Source of the DNA: Rhodovibrio salinarum DSM 9154
GTDB lineage: Bacteria; Pseudomonadota; Alphaproteobacteria; Kiloniellales; Rhodovibrionaceae
DNA length: 64,000 nt
Assembly: GCF_000515255.1 (NCBI RefSeq)
Contig: NZ_KI911559.1
Span: forward strand, 3,580,693-3,644,692
Reading direction: 5' to 3'
The notes below the pieces were generated by a model. The model was not told where the DNA came from and did not search any database. It saw only the letters and a program-made list of their open reading frames with translations. Positions within the stretch are counted from its first letter, which is position 1, and every line of letters begins with the position of its first letter. A program made the position numbers and the translations under genes. This document shows, piece after piece, positions 24,667-32,622 of this stretch.

Positions 24667-25197
24667 CTAACGCTCCGCCAAGGCGGCGTTGGGAACGGCC
24701 AGATCGTGCAGGCACAAAGGCGCGGCCGCGGGACCGACGATCCGGGTCTCGTGGGCCTGCATCGCGTTGTCGACGACAGAGAAGTGGAAATCGATCTCCA
24801 GGCGACAGTGCGCCCCGGCGTAGCTCCAGGTGGTCACCAGCGGCCCGCGGCGCACCTCGCTCGGCTTGCCGAACAGGCTGAGGGCCCGCTCCAGCGCCAT
24901 GCCGTCGAGCGCGTCCGGCTGCACGCGTGGGAAGGTCGGGCGCCGTGGCGGCAGCGGTGCCGGCGCTTGGTTCGCGAAAACGCCCGGCCGCTGCGAGGTC
25001 ACGGGAAAGTCGGCCGGCACATCCGGCTTGGGACCGGGCGGCATCGGGTACAGTCCAGCCGTTGTTTGGGCCGCGGGCTCACTGCTGCGGGCGGTCTCAA
25101 GCGTAGGGGCGTCCGATCCACCGGGCGTGATGCACGCTCCAAGTAGCAAAAGGCCGGACAGGGCCATGACGCAGCGGATGGTTCGGACGGCGGTCAT
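24667..25197 (-). CDS. Putative lipoprotein with SmpA/OmlA-like hint
   Basis: A 176-aa predicted lipoprotein: MTAVRTIRCVMALSGLLLLG then the lipobox GAC at about residue 22. A Pro-rich linker spans about 30-90. The C-terminal ~80 residues contain LDGMALERALSLFGKPSEVRRG and TTWSYAGAHCRLEIDFHF, a pattern resembling small periplasmic domains in which a helix-GxP turn is followed by strands. I do not assign a function. It is upstream of nadE on the same strand, separated by about 130 bases. Confidence 0.75.
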   Translation of the reverse strand: MTAVRTIRCVMALSGLLLLGACITPGGSDAPTLETARSSEPAAQTTAGLYPMPPGPKPDVPADFPVTSQRPGVFANQAPAPLPPRRPTFPRVQPDALDGMALERALSLFGKPSEVRRGPLVTTWSYAGAHCRLEIDFHFSVVDNAMQAHETRIVGPAAAPLCLHDLAVPNAALAER

Positions 25198-25299
25198 CGC
25201 TGGGATCTCCCTCGCTAAGAGATCAGCGTGACTCGCGGTTGGTTAAACCGTTCTTAACGCGTGCGCTGCGCATCCGGGCGAGCGCACACCTCATTGGTG

Positions 25300-26133
25300 T
25301 TAGAACGACGTCTGCCCCTGCATGCACAACTGGCCATCAGGCCCGGTAACCCAAAGGTCGCTGGCCCCGTCCGAACGGGACCGGCCGCACAGCTGCGCCG
25401 TCTGCTCCGCAAACAGCGGACTGACCGCGCGGTAGCTGAAATGCGCCGGCGCCCCCTGCCCGCCTTCGTCCATCAGTCCGTCGAGCAGCAGGGTCGCAAG
25501 CAGCGGTCCATGCACCACCAAGTCGGGATAGCCCTCCACCTCGGTGGCGTAACGCCGGTCGTAGTGGATGCGGTGGCCGTTGTAGGTCAGCGCGGAATAG
25601 CGAAACAGTTGGACCGGCCCGGGCTGAATCTCCCGCCGCCAGGCCGCCTCACGTGGGGCGGGCGGCGGCTCGTGCGCGGCGGCGCCGGCCTCCCGGAACA
25701 CCAGATCCTGCTCTTCCGAGATCGCCGGCCCCTCACGGTCCTCGATGACGTGGTGCAGGGTGACAAACACCAGCCGGCCACTACGACCTTGCTTCTCCTG
25801 CACCGCCTGGATCGTCGAGGTCCTAACCGCCTCCACCCCCAGATCGAGCGGCCGGTCGAAGCGGATGCGCCCACCCGCCCACATCCGCCGGGCCAGGCCG
25901 GTGGGCGGCAGAAACTCGCCGTGCGCCTGATGGCCGTCCGGGCCCAGATCGCCCATCGCCGCCATCTCCCAGAAGTACAGCCAGTGCCAGCACGGCGGCA
26001 GCGGATCGCCGGGATGCAGTCGCGGCCGGCGGCCCAGGGCCGCCTCCATCGCCCGCGCCCGGTTCAGGTCCAGAAGGTCACAGCTTCGGTGTTGCCGTCC
26101 GACCCAGGCTTGGGGAGTGGTCGTTTCGCTCAT
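25300..26133 (-). CDS. MaoC/HTD2-type hotdog dehydratase (FAS1-like dehydratase or mesaconyl-C4-CoA hydratase family)
   Basis: Double-hotdog acyl-thioester hydratase/dehydratase, 277 aa. The N-terminal half contains PRLHPGDPLPPCWHWLYF and LPPTGLARRMWAGGR, typical of the HTD2/mesaconyl-C4-CoA hydratase group. The second half carries FRYSALTYNGHRIHYDR, the hydratase-type motif with the catalytic His, followed by YPDLVVHGPL. Members hydrate mesaconyl-CoA or dehydrate 3-hydroxyacyl thioesters. It is divergent from the methyltransferase at 26.2 kb. The substrate remains open. Confidence 0.83.
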   Translation of the reverse strand: MSETTTPQAWVGRQHRSCDLLDLNRARAMEAALGRRPRLHPGDPLPPCWHWLYFWEMAAMGDLGPDGHQAHGEFLPPTGLARRMWAGGRIRFDRPLDLGVEAVRTSTIQAVQEKQGRSGRLVFVTLHHVIEDREGPAISEEQDLVFREAGAAAHEPPPAPREAAWRREIQPGPVQLFRYSALTYNGHRIHYDRRYATEVEGYPDLVVHGPLLATLLLDGLMDEGGQGAPAHFSYRAVSPLFAEQTAQLCGRSRSDGASDLWVTGPDGQLCMQGQTSF

Positions 26134-26248
26134 GTCGACTGTCCGCCTTCCTTGCCGAACGGTATCTGGACGCCCCAGATTAACCGGCAGCGGCGGATCG
26201 CGGAAGGCAACCCGCTATGGCCAGACAGACACTGAAGGGGAGCAGCCG

Positions 26249-26944
26249 ATGAGGACCCGCGAAACACGCCGACACACTGAGATGCTAAGCGAGCTGCTGG
26301 GCGACCTGAAGGGCCACCTGCTGGTCGACGTCGGGTGCGGGCACGGTGCGCTCGCCCGACGCCTGGCGTCGATGGGCGCCGAAGTGGTTGGCCTGGATCC
26401 GCAGGAAACGGCCGTGACCGCCGCCATGGCCGCGGATCTGCACAGCGGTGCGCACTGGATCACCGCAGGCGGCGCGGCGCTGCCTCTAGCCACCGGCACA
26501 TTGGACGACGTGCTGTACTTCAATGCCCTGCACCACGTGCCGGTGGACGAGCTGGAGACCGCGCTGGGCGAGGCGCACCGCGCGCTCAAACCCGAGGGCC
26601 GACTGCTGGCGGTGGAACCGATCGCCGAGGGCCCGCTGTTCGACTTGACCCGCATGGTGGAGGACGAGACGGCCGTGCGCGCGGCCGCAGACGACGCGCT
26701 GACCAAGGCCCACGGGGGAACCGACTGGCAGTTGGTCGCCCGCCTGGAATACCTTGCGCCCGTGAAATACGAGAGCTTCCAGGCGTTCCGCAACGGCCTG
26801 ATCCGGGTCGATCCCGCGCGCGAGCCTACGGTTTCAGCGCAGGAGGACTGGCTTCGCGAACGCTTCACCGCATCGGCGCGGCAAGCCGATGGGGCCTACT
26901 GGCTGGACCAGCCGACGCGGGCCACCCTGCTGCAACGTCTGTAG
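26249..26944 (+). CDS. Class I SAM-dependent methyltransferase
   Basis: A 231-aa Methyltransf_11-type enzyme. Motif I is LVDVGCGHGALARRL, an acidic residue ends strand 2 (VVGLDPQE), and the post-motif strand reads LDDVLYFNALHHVP. The ATG at 26249 is chosen because AAGGGGAG lies just upstream; an in-frame ATG at 26117 overlaps the divergent dehydratase. The small-molecule substrate cannot be predicted. It is followed by about 300 bases of leader before the DmdA-like gene. Confidence 0.85.
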   Translation: MRTRETRRHTEMLSELLGDLKGHLLVDVGCGHGALARRLASMGAEVVGLDPQETAVTAAMAADLHSGAHWITAGGAALPLATGTLDDVLYFNALHHVPVDELETALGEAHRALKPEGRLLAVEPIAEGPLFDLTRMVEDETAVRAAADDALTKAHGGTDWQLVARLEYLAPVKYESFQAFRNGLIRVDPAREPTVSAQEDWLRERFTASARQADGAYWLDQPTRATLLQRL

Positions 26945-27240
26945 GACGAAAACGGCCCTCCCCCGGGTCAACCGTCCCGAGCTTTCATCACCCATGTATC
27001 GACACATGACGACATCTGTTGGAGCGACTGCGACACCGCCCATAACTTGGCGAACGCCAAGTCACGCAAACATCACATGGGTGGACAGCAGTCACGTCGC
27101 AAATCGTCGATCGGCCAACGCTCGAAAGCCATCGAAGCCTGCAGCGGCGGCGTTACCGGTAGGGACATGAACACGATACCCGGTCGCAGGCGGCGGCCGG
27201 ATGTCGCGAGCCCTCCAGTCGCTTATGAAGGAGCGCCGCC
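26945..27240 (+). other. 296-base leader region before the DmdA-like gene
   Basis: No convincing gene is present; a small open frame from 27047 is basic, overlaps the next gene and looks like chance. A perfect 7-bp stem, ACTTGGC/GCCAAGT (27045-27051 with 27056-27062) with a GAAC loop, stands in the middle. AAGGAGC precedes the ATG at 27241. The rest shows no feature I can name. Confidence 0.4.
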
Positions 27241-28491
27241 ATGCCCCAGACGAAGGACCGCAACGTCCCCGTCAACCTGCGCCAGAGCGGTGACGCGGAC
27301 GTGCGCATGCTGATCGGCACCCGCGTGCGCAAATCGCCGTTCTGGCACAAGTCGGTCGAACACGGCGTGCGGGCGGTCACGGTCTATAACCACATGTACC
27401 ATCCGCGTCTCTACTTCTCCGAGGAGCAGAACGCGCTGATGGGCGAATACTATTACCTGACCAACCATGTCACGCTGTGGAACGTCGCCGTCGAACGGCA
27501 GATCATGGTGAAGGGTCCGGACGCGCAGGACTTCGTGAACCGCGTCGTGACCCGCGACATGAAGAAGAAGATGCCGGTCGACAAGGCGCGCTACGTCATC
27601 CTGTGCGACGAGGAAGGCGGCATCATCAACGACCCGGTGCTGTTGCGCGTGGCGGAGGATGAATACTGGTTCTCGATCTCCGATTCCGACCTGTTGCTGT
27701 GGTTCAAGGGGTTGAACCAGGGCTGGAACATGGATGTCGAGCTGAAGGAGATCGACGTCTCGCCGGTCCAGGTGCAGGGACCGAAGGCGCAGGCGATGAT
27801 GCGCGACATCTTCGGCGACGAGCTCGACGGCATGAAGTACTACGAGCTCAAGCAGACGCAGATGTACGGCATGGACGTGGTGATCTCGCGCACCGGATTC
27901 TCCGGCGAAGTCGGCTACGAGATCTATCTGCGCAACGCCACCGCCGACGCCGACCGCTTCTGGGACGCGCTGGTGCGCGCCGGCGAGCCGCACGACCTGC
28001 GGGTGATCGCGCCCGGCCACATCCGGCGGATCGAGGCCGGCATCATGTCCTTCGGCCAGGATATGGATATCGAGACCAACCCCTTTGAGGCGCCGCTGGA
28101 ATGGCAGTTCGATCCCGAGAAGGAGGATTGGTATGTCGGCAAGGAAGCCCTGCACCGGATCTATCAGGATGGCGTCGAGCGCAAGCTGGTCGGCCTGGTG
28201 ATGGGCGGCCCACGCATCACCTGGTACAACTCCGACTTCTGGACGGTGCGTGATGGGTCCGACGCGGCCGACATCGGCTACGTCACCAGCGCGTTCTATT
28301 CGCCCAAGATGGAATGCAACATCGCCCTCGCGATGGTGCCGAAGGCCTACAAGGAAGCCGGCACGAAGCTGTACGTCGACCTGCCCGCCGAAGCAGGAGA
28401 CGTCGAGGCCACGGTCCACCGGGTACCGTTCTACGACCCGGACAAGCAGTTGCCCCGTGGCTCCTACCCGCAGATGCAGGCCGCGGAGTAA
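27241..28491 (+). CDS. DmdA/GcvT-family tetrahydrofolate-dependent methyltransferase (DMSP-demethylase-like)
   Basis: Aminomethyltransferase-fold protein, 416 aa. Shared with DMSP demethylase DmdA are KSPFWHKSVEHGVRAVTVYN (compare the DmdA N-terminal STPF...GVR..TVYNHM pattern), YYYLTNHVTLWNVAVERQI, GGIINDPVLLRV and FSISDSDLLLWFKG, then VQGPKAQAMM, and the C-terminal GcvT barrel. DmdA moves a methyl group from DMSP to THF. DmdA relatives also include glycine-betaine, dimethylglycine and sarcosine enzymes, so DMSP is not proven. The start has AAGGAGC upstream. It ends at a strong hairpin shared with a convergent gene. Confidence 0.75.
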   Translation: MPQTKDRNVPVNLRQSGDADVRMLIGTRVRKSPFWHKSVEHGVRAVTVYNHMYHPRLYFSEEQNALMGEYYYLTNHVTLWNVAVERQIMVKGPDAQDFVNRVVTRDMKKKMPVDKARYVILCDEEGGIINDPVLLRVAEDEYWFSISDSDLLLWFKGLNQGWNMDVELKEIDVSPVQVQGPKAQAMMRDIFGDELDGMKYYELKQTQMYGMDVVISRTGFSGEVGYEIYLRNATADADRFWDALVRAGEPHDLRVIAPGHIRRIEAGIMSFGQDMDIETNPFEAPLEWQFDPEKEDWYVGKEALHRIYQDGVERKLVGLVMGGPRITWYNSDFWTVRDGSDAADIGYVTSAFYSPKMECNIALAMVPKAYKEAGTKLYVDLPAEAGDVEATVHRVPFYDPDKQLPRGSYPQMQAAE

Positions 28492-28509
28492 CGCCGCCCT
28501 GCCGCATCA

Positions 28510-28540
28510 CGCCGTCCGGTCCTTACCGGGCCGGACGGCG
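28510..28540. terminator. 13-bp hairpin between convergent genes
   Basis: Left arm CGCCGTCCGGTCC (28510-28522) pairs with GGGCCGGACGGCG (28528-28540), with one T-G wobble and a 5-base loop TTACC. It lies 19 bases after the DmdA-like stop and 20 bases before the convergent gene's stop, so it can serve both strands. No T-run follows. Confidence 0.65.
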
Positions 28541-28560
28541 GTGCGTGTCCAGCTACAGGG

Positions 28561-29181
28561 TCAGCGCGTGGCAGAGTCCGACGAGAGGTCGGCGAACAGG
28601 ATGCGGACCATGGTCGCCTCGGTCGGTGCGCCGTTGGCCGGCATGCCGGAATCTGCCTGAAACTTGCTAAGGGCGGCCTGCAACTTGGGTCCGAACTTGC
28701 CGTCCATCGTTCCGTCGTAATAGCCGTCGCGGATCAACGCCTGCTGCACGTGTGCCAGCACGGAGGCGTAGACTTGATAGGTCTTGCCGTCGACGGCGAC
28801 GGTCGTCACCTCGCTGCGGTCGGTGACACGGATCGCGTGCAGGCGTTCCAGCAGGCTCTTCAGTACGAGGCCGATCGGATCCTGCGGGTGCTGCTCGCAA
28901 TGTTTGGCCAGGAAGACCGAGAAGGTGTCCGCAGCGGTGCCCGGCGCATGGGGCGAGATATCGTAGGTCTCGGGCACGTAGGCGTTATAGGCGCTGGCGT
29001 AGCCGTCGATCCAGCCGCCGATGTTCCAATAGAGGTCCGAGCCGGCCGCGCGCTCCGTCAGGAACTGTGTACAGCTCAGGCGGCCGACGCCCTTCAATGC
29101 GAACTGCTGCTCGGACGTTGCCGCCTGGGCAGCCATCGGCCAGAGGGCAACGGCGACAAGTAAAGTTGTAAGGGCTTTCAT
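28561..29181 (-). CDS. Exported protein with C-terminal peptidoglycan-binding domain
   Basis: A 206-aa secreted protein. The start is taken at ATG 29181, where MKALTTLLVAVALWPMAAQA forms a signal peptide ending AQA. The N-terminal mature half (about 25-120) has a Cys pair (SCTQF, KHCEQHP) flanking GGWIDGYASAYNAYVPE, which resembles small disulfide-bonded periplasmic folds such as HdeA or Rap1a-type domains; this is a resemblance only. The C-terminal third (VQQALIRDGYYDGTMDG... then LSKFQADSGMPANG) is a PG_binding_1 domain. It probably attaches to the cell wall. It shares a direction with the DUF1194 gene upstream, separated by a hairpin. Confidence 0.8.
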   Translation of the reverse strand: MKALTTLLVAVALWPMAAQAATSEQQFALKGVGRLSCTQFLTERAAGSDLYWNIGGWIDGYASAYNAYVPETYDISPHAPGTAADTFSVFLAKHCEQHPQDPIGLVLKSLLERLHAIRVTDRSEVTTVAVDGKTYQVYASVLAHVQQALIRDGYYDGTMDGKFGPKLQAALSKFQADSGMPANGAPTEATMVRILFADLSSDSATR

Positions 29182-29248
29182 CGCGGCCTCAACATGTAAC
29201 GGCGATACTCTTGGATGGACCACTATTGAGCGGACCGCTGTCTCGGGC

Positions 29249-29284
29249 GGTCAAGGCCCGAAGGGCGTCCCTCGGGCCTTGACC
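29249..29284 (-). terminator. 13-bp perfect hairpin downstream of the DUF1194 gene
   Basis: GGTCAAGGCCCGA (29249-29261) pairs perfectly with 29272-29284 across a 10-base loop. On the minus strand it lies 30 bases after the DUF1194 stop and 68 bases before the next ATG. No T-run follows, so it may slow or end transcription or protect the 3' end. Confidence 0.6.
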
Positions 29285-29314
29285 ACCCTAACGCCATGCA
29301 GGACGGCGAAGGGC

Positions 29315-30091
29315 TTAAGCCCCCTTGCGCCGCGCCGCGAAGGCACCCAGGCCAAGCAGCCCACCGCCCAGCAGCAGCAACGAGCCCGGCACCGGAACCG
29401 GGTCACCGCCGCCAACCTCCGCACGGATCTTCCGGCCGATCGCCGTCTCGAACTCCGAGAAGTCGCTCGCCAGGAGGGCGAAGGAATTCGGACCGGCAAT
29501 CACGCTGTCCTCGAACGCTTGCCGGACGAACTCGGACTCGATCGCCACCGCGTTGATCCGATCCACACCGTTTGCCAGCGCGTCATCGCGCACGCTCGCG
29601 GCCGCGCTGCCAGTACCGCCCGACCCGTCACCCGAGACGTCCATGATCAGGGTGGTGCCGTCGAAATCATTGTTGAGCAAGCTATCCAGACCAACTTGCA
29701 TGCCTTGCGCGACGTTCGTGCCGCCGCTACCCGGACGGGCGAAGTTATCCAGCGTATCGGCGAACTGCAGCACATCCGCTTCGGTCTGCAGATGGGTATA
29801 GGCGATGCCTTCCGACGCCGAAGAGGCGAAGAAGACAGCGTTCACGGCAATGCCATTGGTCGAGCCCGTGATCCTGTCGATCACGGCCTGCTGACGGAAC
29901 GCGGAGGCGTAGCCGTCCATCTGCAGATTGTATTCCGAGCCGCTGATGCTGCCGGACACGTCGATGATCAGCGACAGTTCAATATCGACGGGTGTCGGGG
30001 GCGTCTGAGCTCGTGATTCGCTCGAAAGCACAGATACACCCGCTAAAGTCGCAAACCCAAATACAGCACAACGCAGAAGTGTTTTCTTCAT
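29315..30091 (-). CDS. DUF1194 von Willebrand A-type protein with VPEP-CTERM sorting tail
   Basis: A 258-aa exported protein. A signal peptide covers residues 1-29 (ends SRAQ). The VWA/DUF1194 domain spans about 35-220: the MIDAS motif is IIDVSGSISGSEY, and a second block reads LIMDVSGDGSGG. The last 27 residues are VPVPGSLLLLGGGLLGLGAF followed by AARRKGA: the V-P-x-P-G motif, a membrane segment and a basic end, that is a VPEP-CTERM sorting signal read by exosortase/archaeosortase-type enzymes. GGGAGGG precedes the ATG. No exosortase gene is in this window. Function unknown; VWA domains usually bind protein partners through a metal ion. Confidence 0.88.
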   Translation of the reverse strand: MKKTLLRCAVFGFATLAGVSVLSSESRAQTPPTPVDIELSLIIDVSGSISGSEYNLQMDGYASAFRQQAVIDRITGSTNGIAVNAVFFASSASEGIAYTHLQTEADVLQFADTLDNFARPGSGGTNVAQGMQVGLDSLLNNDFDGTTLIMDVSGDGSGGTGSAAASVRDDALANGVDRINAVAIESEFVRQAFEDSVIAGPNSFALLASDFSEFETAIGRKIRAEVGGGDPVPVPGSLLLLGGGLLGLGAFAARRKGA

Positions 30092-30342
30092 TTCTTGCCC
30101 TCCCTATAAGGCATGTTTTGTCGGGTTCCCTACCTCCAACCCGAATCGCAACAGCCTAGGACAGCAAGGATCATGCCATTGAGAGGGGATCCAATTTTCC
30201 AACTACTTAAGGGGCGACACCCGAGACAGTCGTTAACTACCCCTTACACTCATAGATGCAAAATCAAAGCAGATGTAAAAGACTTCGACGATACGAACGG
30301 AGGTCTCTTATTAAAGTCGCGCACGCAGTCTGAGACTGCATC
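30092..30342. other. AT-richer intergenic region between hemH and the DUF1194 gene
   Basis: About 250 bases, clearly lower in GC than the surroundings, with no convincing gene. It must hold the DUF1194 promoter on the minus strand. Close to the hemH stop is a small perfect hairpin GCAGTC-TGA-GACTGC (30325-30339), a possible hemH terminator. Confidence 0.5.
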
Positions 30343-31458
30343 TCACTCCGCAGCGATCGACGCGCGCCCACGGGCGTTGTCATCGACCCATCCGCCGAGT
30401 TCGCGTGTGGCGAGGTCGGCGATCAGGCGGACGTGGTCGGGCTGGGCATTCAGGCAGGGGATATAGGTGAACTGCTCGCCACCGGCCTCCAGGAAGGTTT
30501 CGCGCCCTTCCTGGTCCAATTCCTCCAGCGTCTCCACGCAGTCGCTGGCGAAGCCGGGCGCGATGATCGCCACCTTCTTAACCCCCTCCCGGGCCAACTG
30601 TGCCAGCTTCTCGTCGGTGTAGGGCTGCAGCCACTCTTCCTTGCCGAACCGCGACTGGAAGGACAGCTGCACCGCCTCCGCACTCCAGCCCAGCCGGTCC
30701 CGGATCAGCCGCGAGCTCTTGGCGCACTGGCAGTGGTACGGATCACCGTTCAGCAAGTAGCGCTTGGGCAGGCCGTGGAACGAGGTCACCAGCACCTCCG
30801 GCGTCCAGTCCAGCTGCTGCAGGTGCTGCTGGATCGAGCCCACCACCGCATCGATGTATTGCGGTTCGTCGTGGTAGGACGGCGTGGTGCGGATCGCCGG
30901 CTGCCAGCGCATCCGCATCAAGGCGCGGAACGCCTGGTCATACGCGGTCGCCGTGGTCGAAGCGGCGTATTGCGGGTAGAGCGCCAGCAGCAGGATCTTG
31001 TGGCAGCCCTGATCCTCCAGCTTCGCCAACACGTCCTGGGTGCGCGGATAGCCGTAGCGCATCGCCCAGTCGACCACGACCTCCCCACCGAAGCGCTGCT
31101 GCAGAATCCCCGCGACCGCATCCGATTGATCGCGGGTGATCGTCTTCAGCGGACTCTCGTTCTTCTCCGTATTCCAGATCGAGGCGTAGGCCTTGCCGCT
31201 CGCCTGTGGGCGCTTCGACAGGATCACCGTGTTCAGCAGGATCTGCCAGAACACCGGATTCAGCTCGATCACCCGCTGGTCGGACAGGAACTCCTTCAGG
31301 TAGCGGCGCATCGACCAGTAGTCGGTCCCCTCCGGCGTGCCCAGGTTGAGCAGCAGCACACCAACCTTCTCCGAACCGATCGGCGGATGCTCGGACGGAA
31401 AATCCGTCTGGTAAACCGGCTCCCCATCCTCCCGAGTGTTGTCGCTGCGCTCGGCCAT
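30343..31458 (-). CDS. hemH: Ferrochelatase
   Basis: Inserts iron into protoporphyrin IX, last step of haem b synthesis. At 371 aa it is full-length. Family blocks are KVGVLLLNLGTPEG, LSDQRVIELNPVFWQILL, VVDWAMRYGYP, LLLALYPQYAASTTATAYD, TSFHGLPKRYL (catalytic His) and VAIIAPGFASDCVETLEELD (conserved Glu). A haem supply gene fits the cytochrome oxidase cluster further on but is not linked to it here. Confidence 0.97.
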   Translation of the reverse strand: MAERSDNTREDGEPVYQTDFPSEHPPIGSEKVGVLLLNLGTPEGTDYWSMRRYLKEFLSDQRVIELNPVFWQILLNTVILSKRPQASGKAYASIWNTEKNESPLKTITRDQSDAVAGILQQRFGGEVVVDWAMRYGYPRTQDVLAKLEDQGCHKILLLALYPQYAASTTATAYDQAFRALMRMRWQPAIRTTPSYHDEPQYIDAVVGSIQQHLQQLDWTPEVLVTSFHGLPKRYLLNGDPYHCQCAKSSRLIRDRLGWSAEAVQLSFQSRFGKEEWLQPYTDEKLAQLAREGVKKVAIIAPGFASDCVETLEELDQEGRETFLEAGGEQFTYIPCLNAQPDHVRLIADLATRELGGWVDDNARGRASIAAE

Positions 31459-31623
31459 GACCGTTCGCCCTTTCGTCGCTACACGCTTACCACTGCCAAA
31501 CTAGCCGTCATTACGCGGGGAGCAAGCCTGTCGGATCACCCGATGCGGGCAGGAACGACGGAACGGCCCGGCTATCCGCACCGCCGCGGCTGCCCTTAGC
31601 GCAGATATTGCGCCCCGCGGAAC

Positions 31624-32604
31624 CTATCCCCACAGCCCGGCGCTGGGCGGATGGATGAAGCTGCCTTCGAAGGTGAGGCCGCCGTCCCGATCCTTCGCCA
31701 ACAATAACGGCCCGTCGAGGTCGACGATCTCGACCTCCTGACCAAGCAGGACCGCCGGCGCCATGGCAAGCGAGGTGGCCAGCATGCACCCGACCATGAC
31801 CGCGAAGCCGGCGGCCTCCGCCTCCGCCTTGAGCGCCAGCGCCTCGGTCAAGCCGCCGGTCTTATCCAGCTTGATGTTGACCATGTCGTACTTGCCGGCG
31901 AGCGCGTCCAGGCTGGCGCGGTCGTGGCAGGATTCGTCCGCGCACACCGGCACCGGACGGACGATCCCGGCCAGCCCCTCGTCGTCGGCCGCGGGCAGTG
32001 GCTGCTCGATCATGTCGACGCCCAGATCGCGCAACTCTTCCGCCAGGTTGCGGTACTGGTCGGCGGTCCAGCCCTCGTTCGCATCGACGATCAGCCGGGC
32101 GTCGGGCGCGTTGCTGCGCACCGCGGCGACACGGTCCAGATCGTCCGGACCGGACAGCTTGAGCTTCAGTAGCGGCCGCTCGGCGTTGTCCTTGGCGCTG
32201 ACGGCCATCCGCGCCGGCGTATCCAGCGACAGGGTATAGGCAGTCGGCACCGGCTGCGGCTCCGACAGGCCGGCCAGTTCCCAGACCCGCTTGCCGGCCT
32301 GCTTCGCCTCCAGGTCCCAGAACGCGCAATCGAGTGCGTTGCGCGCCGCCCCGGCGGGCAGACGGTCCTGCAAGGCGTGGCGGTCGAGACCCTGGGCCAG
32401 CGCATCGCGCAGGCCTTCGATCTCCTGAATCACGCCGTCGACCGTCTCGTCGTAGCGGGGATAGGGGACGCATTCGCCCCGGCCGGTGTGCGTGCCGTCG
32501 GAGAGTCCGACGACCACCACCTCCGCCGTGGTGCGGCTGCCCCGAGAGATCGTGAAGGCCCCCCGGATCGGCCAGCTTTCGCGCGCGACGCTCAACTCCA
32601 CCAT
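31624..32604 (-). CDS. dgcA: Enolase-superfamily racemase/epimerase, DgcA-like (N-acetyl-D-glutamate racemase or Ala-Glu dipeptide epimerase)
   Basis: Muconate-lactonising subgroup enzyme, 326 aa, of the dipeptide-epimerase family. The catalytic lysine pair lies in LLKLKLSG and IKLDKTGGL, and metal ligands in VDANEGW, IEQPLP and CADES. By itself it could be an L-Ala-D/L-Glu epimerase. The immediate upstream partner is a DUF1611/DgcN gene 18 bases away; the DgcN-DgcA pair is known to convert D-glutamate through N-acetyl-D-Glu to N-acetyl-L-Glu, which makes the racemase role more likely. Cytoplasmic. Confidence 0.82.
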   Translation of the reverse strand: MVELSVARESWPIRGAFTISRGSRTTAEVVVVGLSDGTHTGRGECVPYPRYDETVDGVIQEIEGLRDALAQGLDRHALQDRLPAGAARNALDCAFWDLEAKQAGKRVWELAGLSEPQPVPTAYTLSLDTPARMAVSAKDNAERPLLKLKLSGPDDLDRVAAVRSNAPDARLIVDANEGWTADQYRNLAEELRDLGVDMIEQPLPAADDEGLAGIVRPVPVCADESCHDRASLDALAGKYDMVNIKLDKTGGLTEALALKAEAEAAGFAVMVGCMLATSLAMAPAVLLGQEVEIVDLDGPLLLAKDRDGGLTFEGSFIHPPSAGLWG

Positions 32605-32622
32605 GCCGTCTGCCGCCCCCTT

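Noticed and set aside
27047-27313. Small basic open frame before the DmdA-like gene
   Set aside because: It overlaps the well-supported start at 27241 and has no domain or ribosome-binding site.
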